Assembly: GCA_035316885.1 (NCBI GenBank)
Contig: DATHII010000175.1
Span: 1-11,910, forward strand
Direction of reading: 5' to 3'
Source: DASRTE01 sp035316885
Lineage (GTDB): Bacteria; Actinomycetota; Actinomycetes; Jiangellales; Jiangellaceae
DNA length: 11,910 nucleotides
Below the pieces are notes generated by a model that saw nothing but the letters and a program-made list of their open reading frames with translations, had not been told where the DNA came from and made no database searches. The position numbers were made by a program, and so were the translations under genes. Positions 1-5,789 of this stretch are shown piece by piece (positions within the stretch are counted from its first letter, which is position 1; each line of letters starts with the position of its first letter).

Positions 1-23
1 AGGTTGTCGATGACGGCATCCAC
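1..23 (-). CDS. gluC: Glutamate/polar amino acid ABC transporter permease, N-terminal fragment (cut by window edge)
   Basis: Only the first seven codons and part of the eighth are inside the window. They begin with a GTG at 23-21 on the minus strand and read V-D-A-V-I-D-N. That resembles, from memory, the N-termini of actinobacterial GluC-type permeases. A strong AGGAGG ribosome binding site (complement of 33-38) lies 9 nt upstream of the GTG, which decides this start over the out-of-frame ATG at 19-17. The gene follows gluB on the same strand and would supply one of the two membrane subunits of the importer. The identification rests on position, the good ribosome binding site and a few residues. 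The rest of the gene, and the expected gluD, lie outside the window. Confidence 0.7.
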
Positions 24-32
24 GCCGGTTCA

Positions 33-38
33 CCTCCT
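33..38 (-). promoter_or_regulatory. Strong ribosome binding site of gluC
   Basis: The minus strand reads AGGAGG followed by TGAACC, ending 9 nt before the GTG at 23. It is the best Shine-Dalgarno match in the window. It fixes the start of the truncated permease gene. Strong translation initiation here could offset any loss of transcripts at the stem-loop just upstream (51-85). Confidence 0.75.
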
Positions 39-50
39 CGGCCGCCTGTA

Positions 51-85
51 CTGAGGTGGGCCGCCACGCGGACGGCCCACCTCAG
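51..85 (-). terminator. Intercistronic stem-loop between gluB and gluC
   Basis: Positions 51-63 and 73-85 form a perfect 13-bp inverted repeat (CTGAGGTGGGCCG and its complement) around a 9-nt loop. It starts 10 nt after the gluB stop codon. No T-tract follows on the minus strand, and the gluC ribosome binding site begins about 12 nt beyond the stem. An intra-operon attenuator or an mRNA-stabilising 3' hairpin for gluB is therefore more likely than a full terminator. Such hairpins are known in binding-protein-dependent transport operons, where the binding protein is made in excess over the membrane subunits. The stem is seen directly; its role is inferred. Confidence 0.7.
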
Positions 86-95
86 TCGTGCTCCG

Positions 96-965
96 TCAGT
101 ACCGGTCGACCATTGGCGGTTCGGGGGTCTCGAGCACGGCGCCGGCTGTGGCTTCCCAGGCCTCGGCCCAGCGGCCGTCCTCGAAGGACTCCTCGAGGAC
201 GTCGTTGATGAAGCCGCGGAAGTCGTCGTCGCCCTTCGTCAGGCCGATGCCGTACGGCTCCTCGCTGAACGGCTCGCCGACCAGCTTGAACTCGTCGGGG
301 TTCTGGTCGATGAATCCGGAGAGGATGACGTTGTCGGTGGTCACGGCGTCGACCTGGCCGTTGCGCAGCGGCTCTAGGCACTCGGAGTAAGCACCTGCCG
401 GGACCAGCGTCGCCTCGGGGTACTCCGTCCGGATGCGCTCGGCGGGGGTGGAGCCCTCGGCGGAGCACACGGTCTTGCCGGCAAGGTCGTCAGGCCCGTT
501 GATGTCGGTGTTGCTCTCCAGAACCATGATCATCTGGCCGGCCTGGTAGTACGGCCCGGCGAAGTCGACCACCTGCTTGCGTTCGTCGTTGATGGTGTAG
601 GTGGCGGCCACGATGTCGACCTGGCCGTCCTCGATGAACGGCTCGCGGTTGGCCGAGATCGTCTCGACCCACTCGATGCCGTCCTCGTCGATGCCGAGCT
701 CGCTGGCGATGATCTTGGCGATCTCGACGTCGAACCCGACCGGGACGCCGTCGGGCCCGACCAGGCCGAACAGCGGCTGGTCGAACTTGGTGCCGACGGT
801 GATCGCGCCGGCGTCGGATAGCTCTGCCATGGTCGTGCCCTGGGCGAAGGAGGGTTCCGCCTCCTCCGGGGCCGTCGTGGTGTCGTCGTCACCGTCACCG
901 CACGCTGCAAGGACGAGCGCGGCCGCAGCCGTGCACGCCATCAGGGCGAAGCGTCGTGTGCGCAT
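96..965 (-). CDS. gluB: Glutamate/polar amino acid ABC transporter substrate-binding lipoprotein
   Basis: This 289-residue protein is an extracytoplasmic solute-binding protein of the SBP_bac_3 (polar amino acid, family 3) class. The N-terminus is a lipoprotein signal: basic residues, a hydrophobic stretch, then the lipobox L-A-A-C with the lipidated Cys at residue 22, followed by an acidic, Thr-rich linker. Family-typical segments include VGTKFDQPLFG, GFDVEIAKIIASELGI, SANREPFI and ATYTINDERKQVVDFAGPYY. Together these are characteristic of actinobacterial GluB-like glutamate-binding proteins. An AGAGGAGAGGA ribosome binding site lies just upstream of the ATG. The gene follows gluA after 30 nt and precedes gluC, so the three are probably one operon. 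Substrate specificity (glutamate rather than glutamine, aspartate or asparagine) is inferred from overall resemblance and is not proven. Confidence 0.92.
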   Translation of the reverse strand: MRTRRFALMACTAAAALVLAACGDGDDDTTTAPEEAEPSFAQGTTMAELSDAGAITVGTKFDQPLFGLVGPDGVPVGFDVEIAKIIASELGIDEDGIEWVETISANREPFIEDGQVDIVAATYTINDERKQVVDFAGPYYQAGQMIMVLESNTDINGPDDLAGKTVCSAEGSTPAERIRTEYPEATLVPAGAYSECLEPLRNGQVDAVTTDNVILSGFIDQNPDEFKLVGEPFSEEPYGIGLTKGDDDFRGFINDVLEESFEDGRWAEAWEATAGAVLETPEPPMVDRY

Positions 966-995
966 TGTCGGATCCTCTCCTCTGTCGAACGGGTG

Positions 996-1769
996 TTAGT
1001 GCGGCAGGATCTTGCTGAGGAAATCTTGCGCTCGGGCGCTCTTCGCGTCCGTGAAGAACTCGTCCGGGACGGCCTGTTCGACGATCTCGCCTTCGTCCAT
1101 GAACACGACCCGGTTGGCGGCCTTACGGGCGAATCCCATCTCGTGGGTCACCACGATCATTGTCATACCCTCCCTGGCCAGGGCGGTCATGACGTCGAGC
1201 ACCTCGTTGATCATCTCGGGGTCGAGCGCGGACGTGGGCTCGTCGAAGAGCATGACCTTGGGCTGCATGGCCAGCGCCCGCGCGATCGCGACACGCTGCT
1301 GCTGGCCGCCGGACAGTTGTGCGGGCAGCTTGGGCGCCTGGTTGGCGACACCTACCCGCTCGAGCAGGGTCATGGCCTCTTGCTCGGCCTGGGACCTCGA
1401 CACCCCCTTGACCCGGGTGGGGCCGAGCGTGACGTTCTGGATCACGGTTTTGTGGGCGAACAGGTTGAACGACTGGAAGACCATGCCGACGTCGGCGCGC
1501 AGTCGCGCCAGCGCCTTGCCCTCCTCGGGCAGTGGCTGGCCGTCGAGTGAGATCGTGCCGGAGTCGATCGGCTCCAGCCGGTTGATCGCGCGGCACAACG
1601 TGGACTTGCCAGAACCAGACGGGCCGATGACCACGACCACCTCACCTGTGTCGACGGTGAGGTCGATGTCGCGGAGCACGTGCAGTGTGCCGAAGTACTT
1701 GTTGACCTTGTCGAGGACGACCAGCGGCATGCTGCCGGAGCCGTTCGCGGCTCCGTTGCTCTCGGTCAT
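996..1769 (-). CDS. gluA: Glutamate/polar amino acid ABC transporter ATP-binding protein
   Basis: This is a 257-residue ABC ATPase that powers uptake through the GluC/GluD membrane subunits. Visible motifs are Walker A GPSGSGKST (residues 49-57), Q-loop Gln99, signature LSGGQQQ (152-158), Walker B VMLFDEP (172-178) with Glu177, D-loop SALD and switch His209. The set is complete, so the protein should be active. The reading frame stays open back to 1886, but that would run into miaB. The ATG at 1769 is preferred because a TAGGTT hexamer stands 7 nt upstream. It adds a 13-residue Asn/Gly/Ser-rich leader before the conserved core; the ATG at 1730 (244 residues) is the alternative. The gene is divergent from miaB and heads the gluA-gluB-gluC operon. 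Confidence 0.93.
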   Translation of the reverse strand: MTESNGAANGSGSMPLVVLDKVNKYFGTLHVLRDIDLTVDTGEVVVVIGPSGSGKSTLCRAINRLEPIDSGTISLDGQPLPEEGKALARLRADVGMVFQSFNLFAHKTVIQNVTLGPTRVKGVSRSQAEQEAMTLLERVGVANQAPKLPAQLSGGQQQRVAIARALAMQPKVMLFDEPTSALDPEMINEVLDVMTALAREGMTMIVVTHEMGFARKAANRVVFMDEGEIVEQAVPDEFFTDAKSARAQDFLSKILPH

Positions 1770-1776
1770 GCGAGGA

Positions 1777-1782
1777 AACCTA
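1777..1782 (-). promoter_or_regulatory. Putative -10 element of a leaderless gluA promoter
   Basis: The minus strand reads TAGGTT, a TANNNT match, followed by 7 nt and then the gluA ATG. Transcription would begin at or next to the A of the ATG. No Shine-Dalgarno sequence is visible. No clear -35 is seen at the usual distance; the inverted repeat at 1786-1799 occupies the spacer. Confidence 0.5.
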
Positions 1783-1785
1783 TCC

Positions 1786-1799
1786 ACGGTCGAGACCGT
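1786..1799. promoter_or_regulatory. Inverted repeat, candidate operator in the gluA promoter
   Basis: ACGGTC (1786-1791) and GACCGT (1794-1799) are perfect complements separated by GA. Relative to a gluA transcription start at 1769, the element spans about -17 to -30, between the -10 and -35 positions. A dimeric repressor bound there would block RNA polymerase. Relative to miaB it lies 59-72 nt upstream of the start codon. The symmetry is seen directly; the regulatory role and regulator are inferred. Confidence 0.4.
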
Positions 1800-1842
1800 T
1801 CCGCACCGACATCCGGTCACGGTCCGGACACGACTGGGCGCG

Positions 1843-1848
1843 TACCCT
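1843..1848 (+). promoter_or_regulatory. Putative -10 element of a leaderless miaB promoter
   Basis: TACCCT lies 9 nt upstream of the miaB ATG at 1858, and no Shine-Dalgarno sequence is present. The octamer CGTACCCT (1841-1848) recurs at 11547-11554, upstream of the terminal lipoprotein gene. A short inverted repeat, TCCGG-N7-CCGGA (1812-1828), overlaps the expected -35 position. The spacing is slightly long for a leaderless start, so transcription may begin a few bases before the ATG. Confidence 0.45.
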
Positions 1849-1857
1849 GAGCGCGAC

Positions 1858-3354
1858 ATGAGCGCACGCACGTACGAGGTCCGCACCCACGGGTGCCAAA
1901 TGAACGTCCACGACTCGGAGCGGCTGGCCGGGCTGCTCGAGCACGCGGGCTACGTCGCTGTGCCACATGACGGCCAGGCCGATGTCGTCGTGTTCAACAC
2001 CTGCGCCGTCCGCGAGAACGCCGACAACAAGCTCTACGGGAACCTCGGACGCCTCGCGCCGGTCAAGCAGGAGACGCCGGGCATGCAGATCGCCGTCGGC
2101 GGCTGCCTCGCGCAGAAGGACCGCGAGGCGATAGTGCGGCGTGCGCCCTGGGTCGACGTCGTGTTCGGCACGCACAACATCGGATCGCTGCCGGTGCTGC
2201 TCGAGCGGGCCAGGGTCGAGTACGAGGCACAGGTCGAGATCGTCGAGGCCCTGGAGGTCTTCCCATCCACGTTGCCCGCGAAGCGTGAGAGCGCGTACGC
2301 GGCCTGGGTGGCGATCAGCGTCGGATGCAACAACACGTGCACGTTCTGCATCGTCCCGGCGCTGCGCGGACGCGAGCGCGACCGACGCCCCGGTGACGTC
2401 CTCGCCGAGGTTCACGCGCTGGTCGGCGAAGGCGTCGTCGAGATCACCTTGCTGGGGCAGAACGTCAACGCGTATGGCGTCGAGTTCGGCGATCGGCTCG
2501 CCTTCGGCAAGCTGCTTCGAACGGTCGGGGCGGTGGACGGCCTCGAGCGGGTGCGCTTCACCAGTCCCCACCCGCGCGACTTCACCGACGACGTCATCGC
2601 GGCGATGGCCGAGACGCCGGCGGTTATGCCGTCCCTGCACATGCCCCTGCAGTCGGGCTCGGATCGCGTACTGCGCGCGATGCGCCGCTCGTATCGCCGC
2701 GACCGCTACCTCGGCATCGTCGAGAAGGTTCGGGCGGCCATGCCCGACGCCGCGATCACGACCGACATCATCGTGGGCTTCCCTGGCGAGACCGACGACG
2801 ATTTCGGTGAGACGCTCGAGGTCGTGCGCAAGGCGCGGTTCTCCTCGGCCTTCACGTTCCAGTACTCGAAGCGGCCCGGCACGCCCGCCGCCTCGATGGA
2901 CGGGCAGGTGCCCAAGCCGGTCGTCCAGGAACGCTACGAGCGCCTGGTGGAGGTGGTCGAGGACGTCGCCTGGGCCGAGAACCGTGCGTTCGTCGGCGCC
3001 GAGGTCGAGATCCTGGTGGCCGAAGGCGAGGGTCGCAAGGATGAGCACACCCACCGGATGTCCGGGCGCGCACGCGACAACCGGCTGGTCCACTTCTCGG
3101 TCCCTGGTGACGCCGAGCCGCCGCGGCCGGGCGACTTCGTGACGGCCCGGGTCACCTATGCCGCCCCCCATCACCTGGTGGCCGACTCCGCGCTGGACGG
3201 GGGGCCTTACGCGGTCCGTCGCACGAGGGCGGACGACGTGTACGAGAGCACGACACCATCCCCGGCCGGGAGGGAGCGGGTGATGCTCGGCATGCCGACG
3301 CTCGGGGATCCCGCCCACGCCGCCGAGCCGACGCCGGTATGCAGGACCGCCTGA
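1858..3354 (+). CDS. miaB: tRNA-2-methylthio-N6-dimethylallyladenosine37 synthase
   Basis: This 498-residue radical SAM methylthiotransferase converts i6A37 of tRNAs to ms2i6A37, downstream of MiaA. The N-terminal UPF0004 domain carries the three auxiliary-cluster cysteines: Cys13 (HGCQMN), Cys49 (FNTCAVREN) and Cys83 (GGCLAQK). The radical SAM motif CNNTCTFC supplies Cys157, Cys161 and Cys164. A TRAM RNA-binding domain occupies roughly residues 370-440. A tail with VMLGMPTLGDP follows, resembling actinobacterial MiaB C-termini. The ATG at 1858 puts HGCQMN at the normal distance from the N-terminus. The frame remains open upstream only because it is antisense to gluA. No Shine-Dalgarno sequence is seen, but a -10-like TACCCT suggests leaderless expression. 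All catalytic cysteines are present. Confidence 0.96.
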   Translation: MSARTYEVRTHGCQMNVHDSERLAGLLEHAGYVAVPHDGQADVVVFNTCAVRENADNKLYGNLGRLAPVKQETPGMQIAVGGCLAQKDREAIVRRAPWVDVVFGTHNIGSLPVLLERARVEYEAQVEIVEALEVFPSTLPAKRESAYAAWVAISVGCNNTCTFCIVPALRGRERDRRPGDVLAEVHALVGEGVVEITLLGQNVNAYGVEFGDRLAFGKLLRTVGAVDGLERVRFTSPHPRDFTDDVIAAMAETPAVMPSLHMPLQSGSDRVLRAMRRSYRRDRYLGIVEKVRAAMPDAAITTDIIVGFPGETDDDFGETLEVVRKARFSSAFTFQYSKRPGTPAASMDGQVPKPVVQERYERLVEVVEDVAWAENRAFVGAEVEILVAEGEGRKDEHTHRMSGRARDNRLVHFSVPGDAEPPRPGDFVTARVTYAAPHHLVADSALDGGPYAVRRTRADDVYESTTPSPAGRERVMLGMPTLGDPAHAAEPTPVCRTA

Positions 3355-3363
3355 CGCGGTCAG
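3345..3363. terminator. Possible bidirectional hairpin at the convergent miaB / membrane-protein ends
   Basis: Two overlapping, mutually exclusive stems are visible. GACCGC (3345-3350) can pair with GCGGTC (3356-3361), and CTGAC (3351-3355) can pair with GTCAG (3359-3363). Both stop codons, TGA at 3352-3354 and TCA at 3360-3362, lie inside. The stems are short and have no T-tracts, so termination here is only a possibility. Confidence 0.3.
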
Positions 3364-3842
3364 TTGCTCAGGCGCTCGCGAACCGCATCGCGCATGCGCA
3401 CCCGGGCCCGGTCGGCGGCGGCGAGCGTTGCGATGGCGGCGGTCGACCCGACCATGAGCGCCGCAACCTGCCTGGCCTGCTCAGGCACGCGGTCGAAATG
3501 CCACCATCCCCGCAATGCGGCTGCGATCAACAGCCCGGTGACCGCGGCAGAGATGAGGATGCCCTTCCGCCGTGGGCGGGGCACCTCGGGCTCGGGTTGG
3601 CTCTGCCACATCGCGGCTCCGCCCATGGCGGTGAGGGCAAGTCCGAGCACCCCGCCGAGCCCGCCGAGGTCGAGCATCGCCGCAACCAGCCCGGCGGTCA
3701 TGAGCAGGCGGGCAACGAGCGTAGCTGCGCCCTCGTGACGCAGGGCGGGAAGCCAGGCGATGCTGAGCCCGGTGCCGGCCAGTCCCACGGCGGCGGCACT
3801 GGCGACCCGCACCGCGTCGCCCGAGTCGATCACGTATGACAT
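3360..3842 (-). CDS. Small multi-spanning membrane protein of unknown function
   Basis: I do not recognise a family for this 160-residue protein. Hydrophobic segments appear at about residues 12-32, 42-57, 60-78, 94-110 and 124-143. A Pro/charged stretch (83-93, PEPEVPRPRRK) probably forms a cytoplasmic loop, and the C-terminus is basic. Codon third positions on the minus strand are strongly G/C, and the hydrophobic pattern makes biological sense. The overlapping plus-strand reading reads as Pro/His/Arg/Gly-rich nonsense, so the minus strand is preferred. The stop is 5 bp from the miaB stop (convergent). The ATG is 32 bp from the divergent dioxygenase-like gene, and no clear ribosome binding site is seen. 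Mycobacteria also have a transmembrane-protein gene beside miaB, but it is co-directional, so orthology is doubtful. Confidence 0.7.
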   Translation of the reverse strand: MSYVIDSGDAVRVASAAAVGLAGTGLSIAWLPALRHEGAATLVARLLMTAGLVAAMLDLGGLGGVLGLALTAMGGAAMWQSQPEPEVPRPRRKGILISAAVTGLLIAAALRGWWHFDRVPEQARQVAALMVGSTAAIATLAAADRARVRMRDAVRERLSN

Positions 3843-3849
3843 TCGACCA

Positions 3850-3859
3850 CATGATCATG
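3850..3859. promoter_or_regulatory. 10-bp palindrome in a 32-bp divergent promoter region
   Basis: CATGATCATG is perfectly self-complementary and AT-rich compared with its surroundings. It sits in the short space between the divergent starts at 3842 (minus) and 3875 (plus). It lies 3 bp from the TAGCCT -10 element of the plus-strand gene. On the minus strand it contains GATCAT, a weak -10-like hexamer 8 nt before the ATG at 3842. It could be an operator or simply overlapping promoter elements. Confidence 0.3.
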
Positions 3860-3862
3860 AGA

Positions 3863-3868
3863 TAGCCT
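3863..3868 (+). promoter_or_regulatory. Putative -10 element of a leaderless promoter for the dioxygenase-like gene
   Basis: TAGCCT stands exactly 6 nt before the GTG at 3875, the usual -10 to start distance for a leaderless actinobacterial transcript. No Shine-Dalgarno sequence is present in the intervening CCGGGC. Only 32 bp separate this gene from the divergent start, so the promoter must lie here or inside the neighbouring gene. Confidence 0.55.
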
Positions 3869-3874
3869 CCGGGC

Positions 3875-4600
3875 GTGCTGGTGTCCGCTGCGGTGTGCCC
3901 GCACCCGCCGCTGCTCGTCCCCGACCTGGCCGAGGAGAACGCGGAGGAGCTCGAGGACCTGCGAGTCGCGTGCCTCGGGGCCATCGACGCTGTGCGGGCG
4001 ACCGAGCCCCAGCTCCTGCTCGTCGTCGGCACCGGTGCGGCGACGCGGCGTCACCGCTCCGGCGCCAGGGGGTCGTTCGCGTCGTTCGGCCTCGACCTCG
4101 GCGTTGCCCTGCCCGGTGGCGACGCGCCGGTCGACCTGCGCAGCGGTGACGACGACCTGCCACTCGCGCTCGCCGTGGGGGCGTGGCTGCTCGAGAAGTC
4201 GGGTTGGACCGGCCAGGTTCGCGGTCTGGAGGTCGACGTCGCGGCGCCCACGGAGGAATGCCGCCGCCTCGGCGCGTCGGCGGCACAGGAGGCCGACCGC
4301 GTGGGCCTGCTGGTCATGGGCGACGGATCGGCGCGCAGGTCGACCGAGGCGCCCGGGTACTTCGATCCGCGCGCCGAGCCGTTCGACGCGTCGGTCGTCG
4401 AGGCGCTGCGTGCGGGCGATCCGACCGGGTTGCTGACACTCGACCCGGCACTCGCTACGGAACTGCAGGCCGCCGGGCGAGCGGCATGGCAGGTCTTGGC
4501 CGGGGCGTCGGGAGAGGTGCTGTTCGACGCCGAGGTGGTTTACGACGCGGCCCCCTACGGGGTGGGCTACGTCGTGGCCGTCTGGGAGCGGCACGGCTGA
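3875..4600 (+). CDS. Class III extradiol dioxygenase subunit B-like protein
   Basis: The 241-residue product resembles the conserved actinobacterial family annotated as class III extradiol ring-cleavage dioxygenase-like, found beside miaA in Streptomyces and Mycobacterium (there as Rv2728c). Hallmarks are the N-terminal AAVCPHPPLLVPDLAEE with His10, the segment GDGSARR, the APGYFDPRAEPFD region and the ending with GRAAWQVLAGA. The fold is related to LigB/MEMO-type proteins. Whether it binds metal or has a ring-cleaving activity is unknown, and its place among tRNA-modification genes suggests a different role. The GTG start is supported by the leaderless -10 signal TAGCCT and by the conserved N-terminus. 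The gene lies between miaB and miaA, on the same strand. Family membership is fairly sure; function is not. Confidence 0.85.
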   Translation: MLVSAAVCPHPPLLVPDLAEENAEELEDLRVACLGAIDAVRATEPQLLLVVGTGAATRRHRSGARGSFASFGLDLGVALPGGDAPVDLRSGDDDLPLALAVGAWLLEKSGWTGQVRGLEVDVAAPTEECRRLGASAAQEADRVGLLVMGDGSARRSTEAPGYFDPRAEPFDASVVEALRAGDPTGLLTLDPALATELQAAGRAAWQVLAGASGEVLFDAEVVYDAAPYGVGYVVAVWERHG

Positions 4601-4860
4601 CTCGCGTGTAAGAGGCCCGTAAGGGCACCCGGATGGGTCAGTCGTCGGGCATCAGCCGTCGAGGGTGTCGCGAGCCTTGTCGGCGGCGGCGGAGGGCGGC
4701 CGCGTCCGTGCCTTTGTCGATGTGCTCGGAGACTCGCCGCCGGTCCTCTCGTCGGGTCGTGATGATGGCTCTTACGTAGTACCGCCGGACCGGTTGGCCT
4801 GCAACCCGTTCGATCGCGGCGCCGCGGCTGCCGTCGCCCGCCTGCTGCGACACTGAGCCG
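4601..4860. other. 260-bp gap before miaA without a confident gene
   Basis: Two weak readings compete here. On the plus strand a frame is open from 4623 to 4856, with a GTG at 4665. It gives 63 residues ending 4 bp before miaA, with about three quarters G/C at third positions. On the minus strand a frame from the GTG near 4852 contains VSEHIDKGTDAA. Skipping one base in the C-run near 4692 would continue it as SAAADKARDTLDG and a stop. That resembles the C-terminus of the small antitoxin-like proteins (MT0933 type) I recall in this neighbourhood of other actinobacteria. Neither reading has a clear ribosome binding site. GACACT, 6 nt before the miaA GTG, may be a weak leaderless -10 element. 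Short GCCC/GGGC pairing near 4616-4627 is too weak to call a terminator. Confidence 0.4.
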
Positions 4861-5766
4861 GTGCCGAGGCTCCCGCCCGTCGTCGCCGTCGTCGGTCCGA
4901 CGGCGGCCGGCAAGAGCGATCTCGCGGTGGAGCTTGCGCGACGACTGGACGGTGAGGTCGTCAATGCCGACGCGATGCAGGTCTACCGCGGCATGGACAT
5001 CGGCACGGCGAAGCTGACGACGGCGGAGCGCCGCGGTGTTGCGCATCACCTGCTCGACGTCCTCGACGTCACCGATACGGCGACCGTGGCCGAGTTCCAG
5101 CAGTTGGCCAGAGCCGCGGTCGACGAATGCCGCGCCCGCGGCGTCGTGCCCGTACTGGTCGGCGGCAGCGCTCTGTACGTGCGCGCCGTGCTGGACCGGT
5201 TCGAGTTCCCCGGTACGGATCCGGCCCTGCGCGAGCGCTTGGAGGGCGAGCTCGCCACGGTGGGCGCCCCGGCCATGCACGCGCGGTTGTCCATGGTGGA
5301 CCCTGCGGCGGCTGCGTCGATCCTGCCGACGAACGGCCGCCGCGTGGTCCGTGCGCTCGAGGTCGTGGAGCTGACCGGGGGACCGTTCTCCGCGACGCTG
5401 CCCGGCCGGGAGTACGCATACGACGACGTGGTCCAGATCGGTCTCGACGTGCCACGCGACCTGCTCGACCGGCGGATCGAAGCACGTGTCGAACGCATGT
5501 GGACGGCCGGGTTCGTCGACGAGGTCCGGCGACTCGAAGCCGGGCTTCGCCGCGGGCGGACGGCAGCCCGGGCGCTCGGTTACGCCCAGGTGCTGGCGTT
5601 CCTCGCCGGCGAGTCGAGCGAGCAGGGGGCGCGGGAACGGACTGTGCGGGCGACCCGGCGCTTCGCCCGCCGCCAGGACTCGTGGTTCCGCAAGGACACA
5701 CGGATCGACTGGCTGCCGCACGATGCCCCTGACCTCGTCGAACTCGCGCTGGCGCGATGCCGGTGA
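4861..5766 (+). CDS. miaA: tRNA dimethylallyltransferase
   Basis: This 301-residue enzyme transfers the dimethylallyl group from DMAPP to N6 of A37 in tRNAs reading U-starting codons, giving i6A37, the substrate of MiaB. The P-loop GPTAAGKS spans residues 12-19. It is followed by the family motif NADAMQVYRGMDIGTAK (35-51), with the predicted catalytic Asp37, and then HHLLDVLD. Downstream are GGSALYVRAVLD, a segment with ALGYAQVLAF, and the C-terminal RRQDSWFRKDTRIDW motif. Length and all blocks match bacterial MiaA. The GTG start places the P-loop at the usual distance. No Shine-Dalgarno sequence is present, and GACACT 6 nt upstream is a weak -10-like hexamer. dapF follows, overlapping if its upstream ATG is used or after 23 bp if its GTG is used. 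Confidence 0.96.
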   Translation: MPRLPPVVAVVGPTAAGKSDLAVELARRLDGEVVNADAMQVYRGMDIGTAKLTTAERRGVAHHLLDVLDVTDTATVAEFQQLARAAVDECRARGVVPVLVGGSALYVRAVLDRFEFPGTDPALRERLEGELATVGAPAMHARLSMVDPAAAASILPTNGRRVVRALEVVELTGGPFSATLPGREYAYDDVVQIGLDVPRDLLDRRIEARVERMWTAGFVDEVRRLEAGLRRGRTAARALGYAQVLAFLAGESSEQGARERTVRATRRFARRQDSWFRKDTRIDWLPHDAPDLVELALARCR

Positions 5767-5775
5767 CCGGCGCCT

Positions 5776-5781
5776 TACGAT
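5776..5781 (+). promoter_or_regulatory. Putative -10 element of a leaderless dapF promoter
   Basis: TACGAT lies 10 bp after the miaA stop codon and 8 nt before the GTG at 5790. It fits the TANNNT pattern seen at other starts in this window. If used, dapF has its own leaderless transcript in addition to readthrough from miaA, and translation starts at GTG 5790 rather than ATG 5757. Confidence 0.45.
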
Positions 5782-5789
5782 CGTCGTCC

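Noticed and set aside
1012..1857. Plus-strand frame open upstream of miaB, which would add about 280 residues
   Set aside because: It is antisense to gluA, whose ATPase motifs are all intact. The extension is Ser/Thr-rich without recognisable domains, and MiaB homologues begin close to HGCQMN.
1780..3318. Long minus-strand frame opposite miaB (512 codons)
   Set aside because: It is rich in Arg, His, Asp and Val with no domain, as expected from the complement of GC-rich coding DNA. The plus strand encodes complete MiaB.
3339..3839. Plus-strand frame opposite the small membrane protein gene
   Set aside because: The translation is rich in Pro, Gly, His and Arg with no hydrophobic core or motif. 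The minus strand gives coherent membrane helices and better third-position bias.
5757..5789. ATG 5757 as the dapF start, with overlap of the miaA stop
   Set aside because: Not excluded, but it has no Shine-Dalgarno sequence, adds a Ser-rich extension, and the GTG at 5790 has a -10-like hexamer at leaderless spacing.
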